Shown in pieces: positions 1 to 8,624 of a stretch of DNA of 33,178 nt (position 1 is its first letter; each line of letters begins with the position of its first letter). The notes beneath the pieces are model-generated. The model did no database searches. It had not been told where the DNA came from and saw nothing but the letters and a program-made list of their open reading frames with translations. Location of the stretch: positions 1-33,178 of the forward strand of contig JAEZCV010000192.1 of the NCBI GenBank assembly GCA_023429985.1, given 5' to 3'. The translations under genes and the position numbers were made by a program. The stretch is from Bacteroidota bacterium (lineage in GTDB: Bacteria > Bacteroidota > Bacteroidia > Chitinophagales > Chitinophagaceae).

Positions 1-1
1 T

Positions 2-475
2 TCCTGCATAGTTCTCATTAGAACAAAACCCCATGCAGTAAAACATTATGGAGGACAACTGGCTGCACCTGTATTTAAAGAAGTGGCCACCAAACTATAT
101 GCAATGTTTGTGCAGGGAAAAAAAGAAGGTGAAATAAAACTTACTCCCGACAGTTCGCTGTACAGGTTTGCAGGTTATAAGCCCGAAATGAACGAAGTGC
201 TGTCGGAAGTGAGTCTTAAAGTATTGGATTCTTCCGGGAAAAATAACTGGGGCGTGATGCAAAGCAGTCGTAACAGGCCGGTATTTAAAGCAGTTAGAAT
301 GAATACCGCTCTTGTTCCGGATGTGAGAAATATGACATTGAAAGATGCTTTATACACACTCGAAAACCTGGATATGAAAGTAAATATCAAAGGAAGAGGC
401 AGGGTAGTAGCCCAGGACATAGAGCCGGGATCGCCAGTTAGAAAAAATCAAATAATAACCATACTGCTGAATTAG
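2..475 (+). CDS. ftsI: Septal peptidoglycan transpeptidase FtsI (PBP3-type), C-terminal part with PASTA domain
   Basis: The reading frame is open from the window edge, so only the last 157 residues are visible. It opens with a stretch like the end of the transpeptidase domain of class B penicillin-binding proteins (residues IRTKPH then HYGGQLAAPVFKEVA). A C-terminal PASTA domain follows, from about base 310 to the stop, with the PDVRNMTLKDAL and IEPGSPV signatures. The catalytic serine motif lies upstream of the window. In the family this inner-membrane protein cross-links septal peptidoglycan together with FtsW. The GTG at 83 could be read as a start, but the upstream codons clearly continue the same domain, so this is a 5'-truncated gene. 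Its TAG stop overlaps the murE GTG start by one base, which implies translational coupling. Confidence 0.93.
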   Translation, partial: SCIVLIRTKPHAVKHYGGQLAAPVFKEVATKLYAMFVQGKKEGEIKLTPDSSLYRFAGYKPEMNEVLSEVSLKVLDSSGKNNWGVMQSSRNRPVFKAVRMNTALVPDVRNMTLKDALYTLENLDMKVNIKGRGRVVAQDIEPGSPVRKNQIITILLN

Positions 476-1941
476 TGATCAAATTAAGCGACATATTATA
501 TACCGTTCACACCAAAGCCTTATCGGGAAATACAGATCTTGATATTGAAACTGTGCACATTGATTCAAGGGAGGTAAAAGCAAGATCATTATTTATTGCC
601 GTAAGAGGTGTAAATGCCGATGGTCATCGTTTTATTTCCAAAGCAATTGAACAAGGAGCTGTGGCTGTGGTTTGTGAAGCCATTCCTTCGGAAAAGAAGG
701 AAGGTATTACTTATGTGCAGGTTGCCGACAGTTCCGAAGCTGCCGGAAGGATCGCGCATAATTTTTACGACCAGCCTTCCAAAAAATTAAAACTGGTTGG
801 CGTAACAGGTACAAATGGAAAAACAACGGTTGCCACATTATTGTTTAAACTATTTTCCTGTCTCGGTTATAAATGTGGGCTGATAAGTACAGTGGAGAAT
901 ATGATTGGCGATAAAATTATTCCTTCTACACATACTACTCCAGACGCGGTTAACCTTAATAAACTCATTGGGGAAATGGCAGATGAGGGATGTATGTATG
1001 CATTTATGGAAGTAAGTTCACATGCTGTGCACCAGAACAGGATTGCAGGGCTTGAATTTGCAGGAGGATTATTTACAAACATCACCCACGATCATCTCGA
1101 CTATCATAAAACTTTTGATGAGTATATAAAAGCCAAAAAAGGATTTTTTGATGCATTGCCATCCCATTCTTTTGCCATTACAAATATTGATGACAAGCGT
1201 GGGCTGGTAATGTTGCAGAATACATCAGCAAAGAAATATTCATACAGCCTGAAAACAGCTGCAGATTTTAAAGGGAAGATCCTTGAAAATATTCTTACCG
1301 GTCTGGTGATGAATGTAAACGAACAGGAAGTTCATTTCAGGTTAATTGGAGAATTCAACGCCTACAACCTGCTTGCGGTTTATGGAGCTGCTATTTGTCT
1401 GGAAGAAAACAAGGCACACATACTTCAATGCCTGAGTAATACAACCAGTGCGGAAGGAAGGTTTGATTACCTGGTTTCTCCCAATGAAAATATTATTGGC
1501 ATTGTTGATTATGCACATACGCCCGATGCTTTGGAGAATGTGCTGGTAACCATTAAAAAATTAAAAAAAGGAAATGAACAGGTGATCACTGTTGTGGGTT
1601 GTGGTGGCGACAGGGATAAAACTAAAAGACCTGTGATGGGAGAGGTTGCCTGCAGTAACAGTGACAAAGTGATTTTCACCAGCGATAACCCCAGAACAGA
1701 AGATCCACAACAGATACTGCAGGATATGGAAACGGGATTGAGTACGGCTGCAAGAAGAAAATTTATTTCAATAGCCGATAGAAAGCAGGCCATTAAAACT
1801 GCAGTGAAGATGGCAGGTCCGGAAGATATTGTATTGATCGCAGGAAAGGGGCATGAAAAATACCAGGAGATCAATGGGGAACGAATGCATTTCGACGATA
1901 AAGAAGTTTTAATAGAAATGTTTAAGGAGTTGGAAAAATAA
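475..1941 (+). CDS. murE: UDP-MurNAc-L-Ala-D-Glu:meso-diaminopimelate ligase MurE
   Basis: This cytoplasmic Mur ligase adds the third amino acid of the peptidoglycan stem peptide using ATP. The 488 residues match family length. The ATP loop GTNGKTT is at residues 112-118, and the Mur-ligase central motif (EVSSHA, then NITHDHLDYH) spans about 179-211. The lysine expected to be carbamylated is probably K221. DNPR at 404-407 is the motif that selects meso-diaminopimelate rather than lysine, so the wall is predicted to be of the DAP type. The start is GTG at 475 because the next in-frame methionine (residue 143) lies beyond the ATP loop. The start overlaps the ftsI stop. A weak hairpin lies in the 61-base gap before mraY. 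Confidence 0.97.
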   Translation: MIKLSDILYTVHTKALSGNTDLDIETVHIDSREVKARSLFIAVRGVNADGHRFISKAIEQGAVAVVCEAIPSEKKEGITYVQVADSSEAAGRIAHNFYDQPSKKLKLVGVTGTNGKTTVATLLFKLFSCLGYKCGLISTVENMIGDKIIPSTHTTPDAVNLNKLIGEMADEGCMYAFMEVSSHAVHQNRIAGLEFAGGLFTNITHDHLDYHKTFDEYIKAKKGFFDALPSHSFAITNIDDKRGLVMLQNTSAKKYSYSLKTAADFKGKILENILTGLVMNVNEQEVHFRLIGEFNAYNLLAVYGAAICLEENKAHILQCLSNTTSAEGRFDYLVSPNENIIGIVDYAHTPDALENVLVTIKKLKKGNEQVITVVGCGGDRDKTKRPVMGEVACSNSDKVIFTSDNPRTEDPQQILQDMETGLSTAARRKFISIADRKQAIKTAVKMAGPEDIVLIAGKGHEKYQEINGERMHFDDKEVLIEMFKELEK

Positions 1942-2002
1942 ATTTAAAAGGCAGCAGGGAAAATAGCGCTCCTGCCAAAAACGGTTAGAAACCTGAAATT
2001 TT

Positions 2003-3277
2003 ATGTTGTATCACTTTTTTGAATGGTTAAGAGCAGAAGATCTTCGTTTCCCCGGAAACGAACTGTTTCGCTTTATTACTTTCAGGGTGTTGCTTGCCGT
2101 TATGCTTTCTTTATTTATTACTACTGTATATGGAAAGAAGCTGATAAGTTATTTGAGAAAAAAACAGATCGGGGAATCGGTTCGTGAGTTAGGGCTTGCA
2201 GGCGAGCAACAGAAAAAAGGAACGCCTACCATGGGCGGTATCATTATTATTCTTGCCATATTAATTCCAACACTTTTACTGGCGGATCTTACCAAAGTGT
2301 ATGTGCGCCTGATGATTTTCTGTACCATCTGGCTGGGGGCAATTGGTTTTATTGATGATTACCTGAAACTCAGGGCAAAAAAGAGGGCACAGGAAAAAGG
2401 CGAAGGTTATAAGAAAAGCGATAGCGATGGGTTGGCAGGTCGATTTAAAATATTTGGGCAGATCATGCTGGGTATTGTTGTGGGTGCAACACTTTATTTT
2501 AATCCTAATGTGAAAATATGGAGAGAATTCCAGGGAACGCCAACCTCAAAAGACATTGTTATTGAAAGAGTGCATAATAATCAAACAAGGTATTTTGTTG
2601 AGGCGAAATCTTTTGTAACCACTATTCCTTTTGTTAAAGGACATGAATTCAATTATTCGAAATTGCTTCCCGAATCCTGGAGAGATTATACATGGGTGCT
2701 CTATATTTTAATTGTAATTTTTATTGTTACTGCAGTATCTAACGGAGCCAATATCACGGATGGACTGGATGGATTGGCCACAGGTACCTCCGCGATAATA
2801 GCGGCTTGTCTTGGAATATTTGCCTATGCCAGCGGCAGCCTGCTCTTTGCCGACTATCTCAATATCATGTACATACCCAACCTGGGCGAATTGTCAATTT
2901 TCATTGGTGCCATGATCGGGGCTTGCGTGGGTTTTCTTTGGTACAATGCTTACCCTGCCCAGGTGTTCATGGGCGATACGGGAAGTTTAACACTGGGTGG
3001 ATTAATCGCAGCACTCGCAATTATTGTACATAAAGAATTACTGATACCCATTATTTGCGGGGTATTTCTTGTAGAAAATTTAAGTGTGATGATGCAGGTG
3101 GTGTATTTCAAATACACGAAAAGAAAATATGGAACAGGAAAACGTTTGTTTTTAATGAGTCCATTGCACCATCACTACCAGAAATTAGGATATCATGAAT
3201 CCAAGATCGTAACCCGGTTCTGGATTGTAACCATATTATGCTTTGTGTTATCAATTGTAACACTGAAGCTGCGATAA
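2003..3277 (+). CDS. mraY: Phospho-N-acetylmuramoyl-pentapeptide transferase MraY
   Basis: MraY is an integral inner-membrane enzyme that moves phospho-MurNAc-pentapeptide from UDP to undecaprenyl phosphate, giving lipid I. Visible motifs are the aspartate pair FIDDY (D118, D119), NGANITDGLDGLA at 247-259, GDTGS at 324-328 and the cytoplasmic PLHHHYQ histidine motif at 387-393. About ten hydrophobic segments are present. At 424 residues it is longer than the roughly 360 of the E. coli enzyme. The extra length is mainly a polar insert at about residues 166-230, which from general knowledge is common in Bacteroidota MraY. The ATG at 2003 follows an A/T-rich leader without a clear Shine-Dalgarno sequence. 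Confidence 0.97.
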   Translation: MLYHFFEWLRAEDLRFPGNELFRFITFRVLLAVMLSLFITTVYGKKLISYLRKKQIGESVRELGLAGEQQKKGTPTMGGIIIILAILIPTLLLADLTKVYVRLMIFCTIWLGAIGFIDDYLKLRAKKRAQEKGEGYKKSDSDGLAGRFKIFGQIMLGIVVGATLYFNPNVKIWREFQGTPTSKDIVIERVHNNQTRYFVEAKSFVTTIPFVKGHEFNYSKLLPESWRDYTWVLYILIVIFIVTAVSNGANITDGLDGLATGTSAIIAACLGIFAYASGSLLFADYLNIMYIPNLGELSIFIGAMIGACVGFLWYNAYPAQVFMGDTGSLTLGGLIAALAIIVHKELLIPIICGVFLVENLSVMMQVVYFKYTKRKYGTGKRLFLMSPLHHHYQKLGYHESKIVTRFWIVTILCFVLSIVTLKLR

Positions 3278-3406
3278 AGAATTGTTGAAAAACCAAACAT
3301 GTACAGCTATGAAATACCTGGATGTAAGAAGTAAGAAAGTAAGGCAAGTTCAATTCAGATGAAAAACCAGATTTCCGTACGCTTAGGTAAGCAGAGGTAA
3401 AAGAAG

Positions 3407-4744
3407 ATGAAGAAAAGAATGGTCATATTAGGTGGAGGTGAAAGTGGTGTGGGCGCAGCCCTGCTTGCAAAAGCCAGGGATTATGATGTGATGCTTATGG
3501 ACCAGGGCTCTTTGACAGATGGTTATCGTAAACAACTGGATGAAGCAGGCGTTTCATTTGTTGAAGGAAGTATTGATGAAGAAAAATTATTCAGTGCAGA
3601 TGAAATTGTGAAAAGTCCGGGCATTCCCGAAACAAACCCTATCATCAAAAGGATAAGAGAGAAGGGAATAAGCCTGGTAGGGGAAATTGAACTTGCCTTC
3701 CGGTATAAGGGTGATTCAAAGATCATTGCCATCACAGGAAGTAATGGTAAATCAACCACCACAGCTTTGATCTTTCATATATGTAAGCATGCAGGCCTTG
3801 ATTGCGCTATGGTGGGAAATATAGGTTATTCATTTGCGCGGCAAATAGCAGAAGATCCCAAAAAATTATACATAGCTGAGGTAAGTTCTTTTCAGCTCGA
3901 TGATATTAAAACTTTCAGGCCTGACGTTGCTGTGCTTCTGAACATATCGGAAGATCACCTCGACAGGTATGAATACAGGTTTGAGAATTATGTGAAAAGC
4001 AAATTCAGGATTACGATCAATCAGCAACCATCTGACCATTTCATTTTCAATTACGATGATGAAGTGATATTAAAATACTTACAACAAAACCCAATTAAAT
4101 CAAACCAACTACCTATCAGTATGAAGCATAAAGTAGACAAAGGCGGGTATATAGCAAATGGCGAAATGCATACGAAAGTTAATGATGAAGTGCAGCAGAT
4201 GAGCATTTACGATTTTGCATTAAAAGGAAAACATAACCAGTTTAATACTATGGCGGCATGTCTGGCAGGGGCAACTATGGACATTCGAAAGAACAAGATC
4301 CGCGAAGCAGTTCAGACTTTCGAAAACCTGGAGCATCGAATGGAAATGGTTGCAACCATCAGGGGTGTGGAGTTTATTAACGACAGTAAGGCAACGAATG
4401 TAAATTCTACATGGTTTGCACTGGAAAGTATTACTAAACCGGTGGTTTTAATATTGGGTGGTATTGATAAGGGAAATGATTATTCACTCATTACCGAGCT
4501 GGTTCAGGAAAAAGTAAAGGCCATAGTTTGTATGGGGCTCGATAACCTGAAGATACATGAAGCTTTCGGTGGAATGGTTCGTATGGTAGATACTTCCGGG
4601 GCCAGGGAAGCAGTGGCTGCATCATTTGCATTAGCTGCGCCAGGCGATGTGGTTTTGTTAAGTCCTGCATGCGCATCGTTCGATTTATTCAAAAATTATG
4701 AAGACCGTGGAAAGCAGTTCAAAGAAGCTGTAAGAGACCTTTGA
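3407..4744 (+). CDS. murD: UDP-MurNAc-L-alanine:D-glutamate ligase MurD
   Basis: MurD is the cytoplasmic ligase adding D-glutamate to UDP-MurNAc-L-Ala. The 445 residues match the family. The N-terminal Rossmann-like part begins VILGGGESGVG. The ATP loop GSNGKST is at 111-117, the central motif reads NISEDHLDRY, and the C-terminal domain has NDSKATN and LSPACASFD. A 129-base gap separates it from mraY, the widest gap inside this gene run. That gap holds a short degenerate GTAAGAA repeat and a possible AGAGG ribosome-binding sequence at 3393-3397, nine bases before the ATG, which is unusual for this gene set. ftsW follows after 27 bases. Confidence 0.97.
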   Translation: MKKRMVILGGGESGVGAALLAKARDYDVMLMDQGSLTDGYRKQLDEAGVSFVEGSIDEEKLFSADEIVKSPGIPETNPIIKRIREKGISLVGEIELAFRYKGDSKIIAITGSNGKSTTTALIFHICKHAGLDCAMVGNIGYSFARQIAEDPKKLYIAEVSSFQLDDIKTFRPDVAVLLNISEDHLDRYEYRFENYVKSKFRITINQQPSDHFIFNYDDEVILKYLQQNPIKSNQLPISMKHKVDKGGYIANGEMHTKVNDEVQQMSIYDFALKGKHNQFNTMAACLAGATMDIRKNKIREAVQTFENLEHRMEMVATIRGVEFINDSKATNVNSTWFALESITKPVVLILGGIDKGNDYSLITELVQEKVKAIVCMGLDNLKIHEAFGGMVRMVDTSGAREAVAASFALAAPGDVVLLSPACASFDLFKNYEDRGKQFKEAVRDL

Positions 4745-4771
4745 TTTAAATAAAATTTTTCGCTACCGTAA

Positions 4772-6100
4772 ATGCACCAACAGGCAGACATAAAATTTTC
4801 CGACCTGGCTTCAGGAATGAGACCAGGGCAGCTTTTGAATAAAACTAGAGGCGACAAGGTTATTTGGGCGCTCGTATTTCTCCTGGTTCTTATTTCGCTG
4901 CTTGTTGTATACAGTGCAACGGGTTCGCTGGCCTATAAAATGTATAAGGGTAATACCGAGGTTTATCTTTTCAAGCAAATTGCTTTTATTTTCATAGGTT
5001 TCTGCATAATTTACTTTGCTCACAGGATCAACTATACTTTTTATTCAAGGATCGCTAAAGTTTTATTCCTGCTCTCTATTCCTTTATTGTTATATACTTT
5101 CCTTTTTGGAGTTACATTAAACGAAGGAAGCCGCTGGATTAGGTTGCCAATTATTAATATGACCATGCAAACTTCCGACCTTGCCAAGCTTTCATTGTTC
5201 ATGTTCCTGGCGCGCCTGCTCAGCAAAAAGCAAAACACCATTAAGGATTTTAAGAAAGGTTTTCTCCCTGTGATCATCCCAGTAGTGATCATATGCTTGC
5301 TTATTGCTCCTGCAAATCTTTCAACGGCCTTGTTGCTGGGTGCCAGCTGCCTGCTGTTGTTATTTATAGGAAGGGTAAGCACAAAGCATCTTTTATTAAC
5401 GATAGGAGTTGCACTTATTCCCGTGGCCATGCTTATTATGGCTGCTGTAATTAAGCATAAAACATCTTCAGGTGAAATTGCAGTTCCATCTGCCAAAGAA
5501 AGTTCATCAAAACTAACATCCCGGTTTACCACCTGGGTGAACAGGGTGGAGAATTTCATGTATGGAACAAAACAGCCCGACAACGATAATTCCTACCAGA
5601 TCAACCAGGCAAAAATTGCGATTGCAAAGGGAGGAATTTTGGGTGCAGGTCCGGGTAACAGCGAACAAAGAAATTTTTTACCACAGGCATACAACGATTT
5701 TATTTATGCCATAATAATAGAGGAATATGGTCTGGTCGGAGGTGCTTTCATCATATTTGTTTACCTGGTGTTTCTTTTCCGGAGTATAAGGCTGTTTAAA
5801 AAATGTCCTTATGCTTTTGGAGCCTTCCTTGCATTAGGCTTAAGTTTTACGCTGGTTATTCAGGCATTAGCCAACATGGCTGTAAATGTGAACCTCTTCC
5901 CTGTTACCGGGGTTACACTTCCTCTTGTAAGTATGGGAGGAAGCAGCTTTTTATTTACCTGTCTTGCAATTGGAATCATATTAAGTGTAGCTAGAAACGT
6001 TGAACAACTGGAAGGAAAGAAGAGAATTGAGGAACAGGAAAGAGAAAGAGTGGAAGAAGAAAAAGAAAAAGAATCTGTGGACGAAACTGTAATGGCATGA
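4772..6100 (+). CDS. ftsW: Lipid II polymerase FtsW (SEDS family)
   Basis: This polytopic SEDS protein polymerises lipid II at the septum with FtsI. The 442 residues contain about ten membrane segments. The conserved extracellular loop runs from AIAKGGILGAGPG (about 283-295) to the NDFIY motif, whose D309 corresponds to the essential SEDS aspartate, then EEYGLVG. PVTGVTLPLVSMGGSS at 377-392 is the SEDS C-terminal signature. The usual P-D-x-G-T type motif reads PANLSTA here (180-186). The last ~30 residues form a highly charged Glu/Arg/Lys cytoplasmic tail after the last helix. Its TGA overlaps the murG ATG (ATGA). Confidence 0.96.
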   Translation: MHQQADIKFSDLASGMRPGQLLNKTRGDKVIWALVFLLVLISLLVVYSATGSLAYKMYKGNTEVYLFKQIAFIFIGFCIIYFAHRINYTFYSRIAKVLFLLSIPLLLYTFLFGVTLNEGSRWIRLPIINMTMQTSDLAKLSLFMFLARLLSKKQNTIKDFKKGFLPVIIPVVIICLLIAPANLSTALLLGASCLLLLFIGRVSTKHLLLTIGVALIPVAMLIMAAVIKHKTSSGEIAVPSAKESSSKLTSRFTTWVNRVENFMYGTKQPDNDNSYQINQAKIAIAKGGILGAGPGNSEQRNFLPQAYNDFIYAIIIEEYGLVGGAFIIFVYLVFLFRSIRLFKKCPYAFGAFLALGLSFTLVIQALANMAVNVNLFPVTGVTLPLVSMGGSSFLFTCLAIGIILSVARNVEQLEGKKRIEEQERERVEEEKEKESVDETVMA

Positions 6101-7194
6101 GCATACGCATCATCATAGCGGGTGGAGGAACAGGAGGACATATTTTTCCTGCAATTGCCATTGCAAATGCTTTGAAGAAAATTGATTCTTCCATCGAAAT
6201 ACTTTTTGTTGGTGCAAAAGGAAAGATGGAAATGGAAAAAGTGCCGCAGGCCGGCTATGCAATTGAAGGATTGGATATCGCCGGTTACAATAGGAGTTCT
6301 TTGATCAAAAATTTTTCATTGCCATTAAAACTGGTAAAAAGTTTTTTGCAGGTAAGGAAAATTTTCAGAGACTTTAAACCTTCTGCAGTTGTTGGAGTGG
6401 GTGGGTATTCATCATTCCCGGTTTTAAGGTTTGCGCAAATGAAAGATGTTCCGGTATTTATTCATGAATCAAATTCTTTTGCCGGAAAGTCAAACCAGAT
6501 GCTGGGAAGCAAAGCTACCCGCGTGTTTGTTGCAAGTGATGGAATGGAAAAATTTTTCAAAAAAGAAAAATTGCAGGTTACGGGTAATCCTGTTCGTCCA
6601 GCGATCAGGAATGTAAAACATGTGAACAGGGAAGAAGCCATATCATTTTTTGGATTAAAACCCAATCAAAAGATCTTACTGGTTGTTGGGGGAAGTCTTG
6701 GTGCAAGATCCATTAATGAAGCCATTGCAAACGGTTTAGATAAAATTGCTGCCGCTGACCTTCAACTGATCTGGCAAACCGGTAAAACAAATGCGGAAAG
6801 TTGGAAGCAGGCAGCAACTGGAAAACCCGGTATTTGGGTAAATGATTTTATCAACCAGATGGAATTTGCCTATGCTGCTGCCGACATTGTGATTTCAAGA
6901 GCGGGAGCTATGGCTATTGCAGAATTATGTGTTGTGGGTAAGCCTGTGGTTTTTGTTCCTTATCCTTATGCTGCCGAAGATCATCAAACTGTTAATGCAA
7001 TGAACCTGGTGAACAAAGATGCGGCATTGATGGTAAAAGATTCAGAGGTTAAAGAAAAACTGCTTCCTGCCATTATTGAGTTGAACAAGGATGTGGAATT
7101 GCAGAACGAACTGGAAAGGAATATTAATAAATATGCGGTTTATGACGCCGATGAGCAGGTTGCGAAGGAAATAATTAAATGTTTAAAAAAATAG
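6097..7194 (+). CDS. murG: UDP-GlcNAc:lipid I N-acetylglucosaminyltransferase MurG
   Basis: MurG is a peripheral inner-membrane GT28 glycosyltransferase that converts lipid I to lipid II. The 365 residues match family length. The N-terminal glycine loop GGGTGGH is at 9-15. A second glycine loop (VVGGSLGARSIN) opens the C-terminal Rossmann domain. The UDP-GlcNAc site SRAGAMAIAE, followed by PYPYAAEDHQTVNA, lies near residues 266-305. The ATG at 6097 overlaps the ftsW stop by four bases, consistent with translational coupling. murC follows after 14 bases. Confidence 0.97.
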   Translation: MSIRIIIAGGGTGGHIFPAIAIANALKKIDSSIEILFVGAKGKMEMEKVPQAGYAIEGLDIAGYNRSSLIKNFSLPLKLVKSFLQVRKIFRDFKPSAVVGVGGYSSFPVLRFAQMKDVPVFIHESNSFAGKSNQMLGSKATRVFVASDGMEKFFKKEKLQVTGNPVRPAIRNVKHVNREEAISFFGLKPNQKILLVVGGSLGARSINEAIANGLDKIAAADLQLIWQTGKTNAESWKQAATGKPGIWVNDFINQMEFAYAAADIVISRAGAMAIAELCVVGKPVVFVPYPYAAEDHQTVNAMNLVNKDAALMVKDSEVKEKLLPAIIELNKDVELQNELERNINKYAVYDADEQVAKEIIKCLKK

Positions 7195-7208
7195 TGATCC
7201 GCAATTAA

Positions 7209-8624
7209 ATGAATGCAGGAGAAATAAATATAAAAGATTTAAGGTCGGTATACTTTATCGGTATTGGTGGTATTGGTATGAGTGCCATAGCACGATACCT
7301 GCATTCGTTAGGAATAAAAGTGAGCGGTTATGATAAAACCCGGACTGCTCTTTGCCAGGTGCTTGAATCGGAAGGGATGGAGATCCATTATGAAGATAAC
7401 CTTGAGCGGATAGATAAAAACGCCGACGTTGTGGTTTACACGCCTGCCATTCCAAAAGAACATGCGGAACTGAATTATTATGTCAGCAATAATTACAAAG
7501 TGGTAAAGCGCAGCGATATTTTGCAGGCTATAAGTGCCGGTTCATTTAATATCTGTGTTGCAGGCACGCATGGCAAAACCACTATTTCCACCATGATCGC
7601 CCATATCCTTCGCCATAGTGATTACGGATGTAATGCTTTCCTTGGGGGCATTTCTTCTAATTACAATACCAATTTCTGGAGCTCAGAAAATAATACTACG
7701 GTTATTGAAGCGGATGAATACGACAGGAGCTTTTTAAAACTCGAACCCGACGTAGCTGTTATTTCTGCTATGGATGCGGACCATCTTGATATTTATGGCG
7801 ATGAAACTTCATTGGAGAATGCCTTTGTTGAATTCTCGGAAAAAATAAGATCCAATGGGCTGCTGTTAAAGAAATTTGGCCTGAATAAACTCAAAGATCT
7901 TTCGGGAAGATCTACATTGACCTATAGTTTACAAAACGAATATGCAGATGTATTTGCAAAAGATATAATGATGCGTGAAGGGGGATATAGGTTCAATATC
8001 TCGCTGGGAGAAGTTTTTATTGATGGCGTAGAAATGAATGTTGGTGGCATGCACAATGTTGAGAACATGGTGGCCGCTGCAGCTGTTGCCAGTCACCTCG
8101 GGATTTCACCAGATGCAATCAGGGAAGCCATAGCTGCATATAAAGGTGTGAAAAGAAGGTTTGAATATATTATACCTCCCCGCACTCCGGAACCCGGTGC
8201 TTACATACAACCTGTGATGATAGATGATTATGCACATCACCCTGAAGAGTTGAAACCCTTGTTGAAAAGTGCGCGGAGTCTTTTTCCTCAAAGAATCATT
8301 ACGGTGGTTTTCCAGCCGCACTTGTTTACAAGAACCAGGGATTTTGCTTCCGCATTTGCCGAATCTCTTTCACTTGCCGATAGAGTGATTCTTTTACCCA
8401 TCTATCCTGCAAGAGAAAAACCCATTGAAGGCGTTGATAGCAATATGTTGCTGAATAAGATTTCACGGAATGATAAAATGGTTTTGTCAAAAGAGGATTT
8501 CCTGGAATGGATGAATAAACATTCAAAAGAATTGAATAAGGAATTTGGAGAAGTGATTGTTATGGCAGGAGCAGGCGATATTGATACATTGGTGCAACCA
8601 GTAAAAAAAATTATTGAAGGATAA
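7209..8624 (+). CDS. murC: UDP-N-acetylmuramate:L-alanine ligase MurC
   Basis: MurC is the first Mur ligase, adding L-alanine to UDP-MurNAc in the cytoplasm. Features of the 471 residues are the N-terminal Rossmann motif FIGIGGIGMSAIAR, the ATP loop GTHGKTT at 119-125, an EADEYDRSF central motif, DADHLDIYG, and DDYAHHPEE in the C-terminal domain. In Bacteroidota dcw clusters MurC normally comes after MurG, as here. The TAA stop directly abuts the ftsQ GTG start with no spacer. No murB or ddl lies next to it. Confidence 0.97.
   Translation: MNAGEINIKDLRSVYFIGIGGIGMSAIARYLHSLGIKVSGYDKTRTALCQVLESEGMEIHYEDNLERIDKNADVVVYTPAIPKEHAELNYYVSNNYKVVKRSDILQAISAGSFNICVAGTHGKTTISTMIAHILRHSDYGCNAFLGGISSNYNTNFWSSENNTTVIEADEYDRSFLKLEPDVAVISAMDADHLDIYGDETSLENAFVEFSEKIRSNGLLLKKFGLNKLKDLSGRSTLTYSLQNEYADVFAKDIMMREGGYRFNISLGEVFIDGVEMNVGGMHNVENMVAAAAVASHLGISPDAIREAIAAYKGVKRRFEYIIPPRTPEPGAYIQPVMIDDYAHHPEELKPLLKSARSLFPQRIITVVFQPHLFTRTRDFASAFAESLSLADRVILLPIYPAREKPIEGVDSNMLLNKISRNDKMVLSKEDFLEWMNKHSKELNKEFGEVIVMAGAGDIDTLVQPVKKIIEG

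Noticed and set aside
3278..3406. Tiny frames (11-17 codons) in the mraY-murD gap
   Set aside because: Too short, overlapping each other and the repeat, with no composition or leader signal that favours translation.
5041..5583. 180-codon open frame on the minus strand inside ftsW
   Set aside because: It lies wholly opposite a clearly conserved gene, has no recognisable domain and no initiation context; it is a shadow of the ftsW codon pattern.
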